Below, piece by piece: positions 63,865 to 64,000 of a stretch of DNA of 64,000 nucleotides. The stretch's first letter is position 1; every line of letters starts with the position of its first letter. The translations under genes and the position numbers were made by a program. Origin of the DNA: JBBQUN01 sp963717115 (GTDB lineage: Bacteria > Actinomycetota > Acidimicrobiia > Acidimicrobiales > SZUA-35); NCBI GenBank assembly GCA_963717115.1, contig CAVQVO010000017.1:62001-126000 (forward strand). Reading direction: 5' to 3'. The notes under the pieces were generated by a model that saw only the letters and a program-made list of their open reading frames with translations, did no database searches and was not told the origin of the DNA.

Positions 63865-64000
63865 GCCAGGCCACGACCGTGACCCCACGGATGAAGGTCA
63901 AGTTCAACGAGGAGATCCGGGCCCAGCTCCAGACCGAACTGGAACTGCCCAACGTCATGATGGTCCCCCGCATGACCAAGATCGTCGTGAACATGGGTGT
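63861..64000 (+). CDS. rplE: 50S ribosomal protein L5, 5' part
   Basis: Only the first 46 codons are inside the window. The sequence MKVKFNEEIRAQLQTEL and VPRMTKIVVNMG is typical of the L5 N-terminus, which forms the B1b inter-subunit bridge and binds 5S rRNA. The ATG overlaps the rplX stop. The rest lies beyond the window edge. Confidence 0.93.
   Translation, partial: MSQATTVTPRMKVKFNEEIRAQLQTELELPNVMMVPRMTKIVVNMG

Overview
The window is GC-rich actinobacterial DNA. Codons end mostly in C or G, GTG and TTG starts are common, stop-start overlaps (ATGA, GTGA, TGATG) are frequent, and the order tRNA-tuf / secE-nusG-rplK-rplA-rplJ-rplL-rpoB-rpoC / str / S10-spc is the classical one. I infer Actinomycetota, plausibly class Acidimicrobiia (Ilumatobacter/Iamia-like). 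That placement comes from overall gene style and is not proven by any single gene.

Layout. 1-2314: end of a complex I cluster (3' part of nuoM, then nuoN). 2401-8404: accessory genes, namely a pseudo-receiver protein, a GMC oxidoreductase and a tRNA-dihydrouridine synthase (both minus strand), a short-chain dehydrogenase and a glycogen branching enzyme. 8478-20186: a second complex I operon, nuoABCDHIJKLMN without nuoEFG, closed by a MidA/NDUFAF7-type methyltransferase; its nuoL and nuoM each carry one apparent single-base frameshift. 20271-24499: TetR regulator, acetyl-CoA synthetase with a structured leader, a HAD phosphatase and an HtpX-like protease. 24500-25126: a gene-free block of hairpin-forming repeats. 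25127-29461: yajQ and a GNAT acetyltransferase (minus strand), four tRNAs (Tyr, Thr, Met, Trp), tuf copy 1, and an ECF sigma/zinc anti-sigma pair. 29584-41493: secE-nusG-rplKAJL-rpoBC. 41670-52650: a form II CO-dehydrogenase-like locus (coxS, coxL, coxM, coxD, coxE) with a DUF3179 lipoprotein, an N-acyl-D-amino-acid deacylase-like amidohydrolase and an SLC13-type transporter. 52845-57553: str operon (rpsL, rpsG, fusA, tuf copy 2) plus rpsJ. 57979-64000: rplC to rplE (truncated at the window edge).

How the parts fit. Most of the window is core machinery: transcription (rpoBC, nusG), translation (ribosomal proteins, EF-G, two EF-Tu genes, tRNAs) and respiration (two complex I modules). The cox locus would feed electrons from CO or another hydroxylated substrate into respiration. 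The acs gene activates acetate.

The most unusual signals are these: both tuf genes are written in a codon dialect unlike every neighbour while being almost identical to each other; MidA is attached to the 11-subunit complex I operon; rpsJ is cut off from rplC by a strong terminator, with a new promoter and a structured leader; regular hairpin arrays lie at 24500-25126 and 53725-53821; RpoB has non-consensus residues in and beside the rifampicin pocket; and a TAGNNT -10 element recurs 6-8 nt upstream of start codons, which suggests leaderless transcripts.
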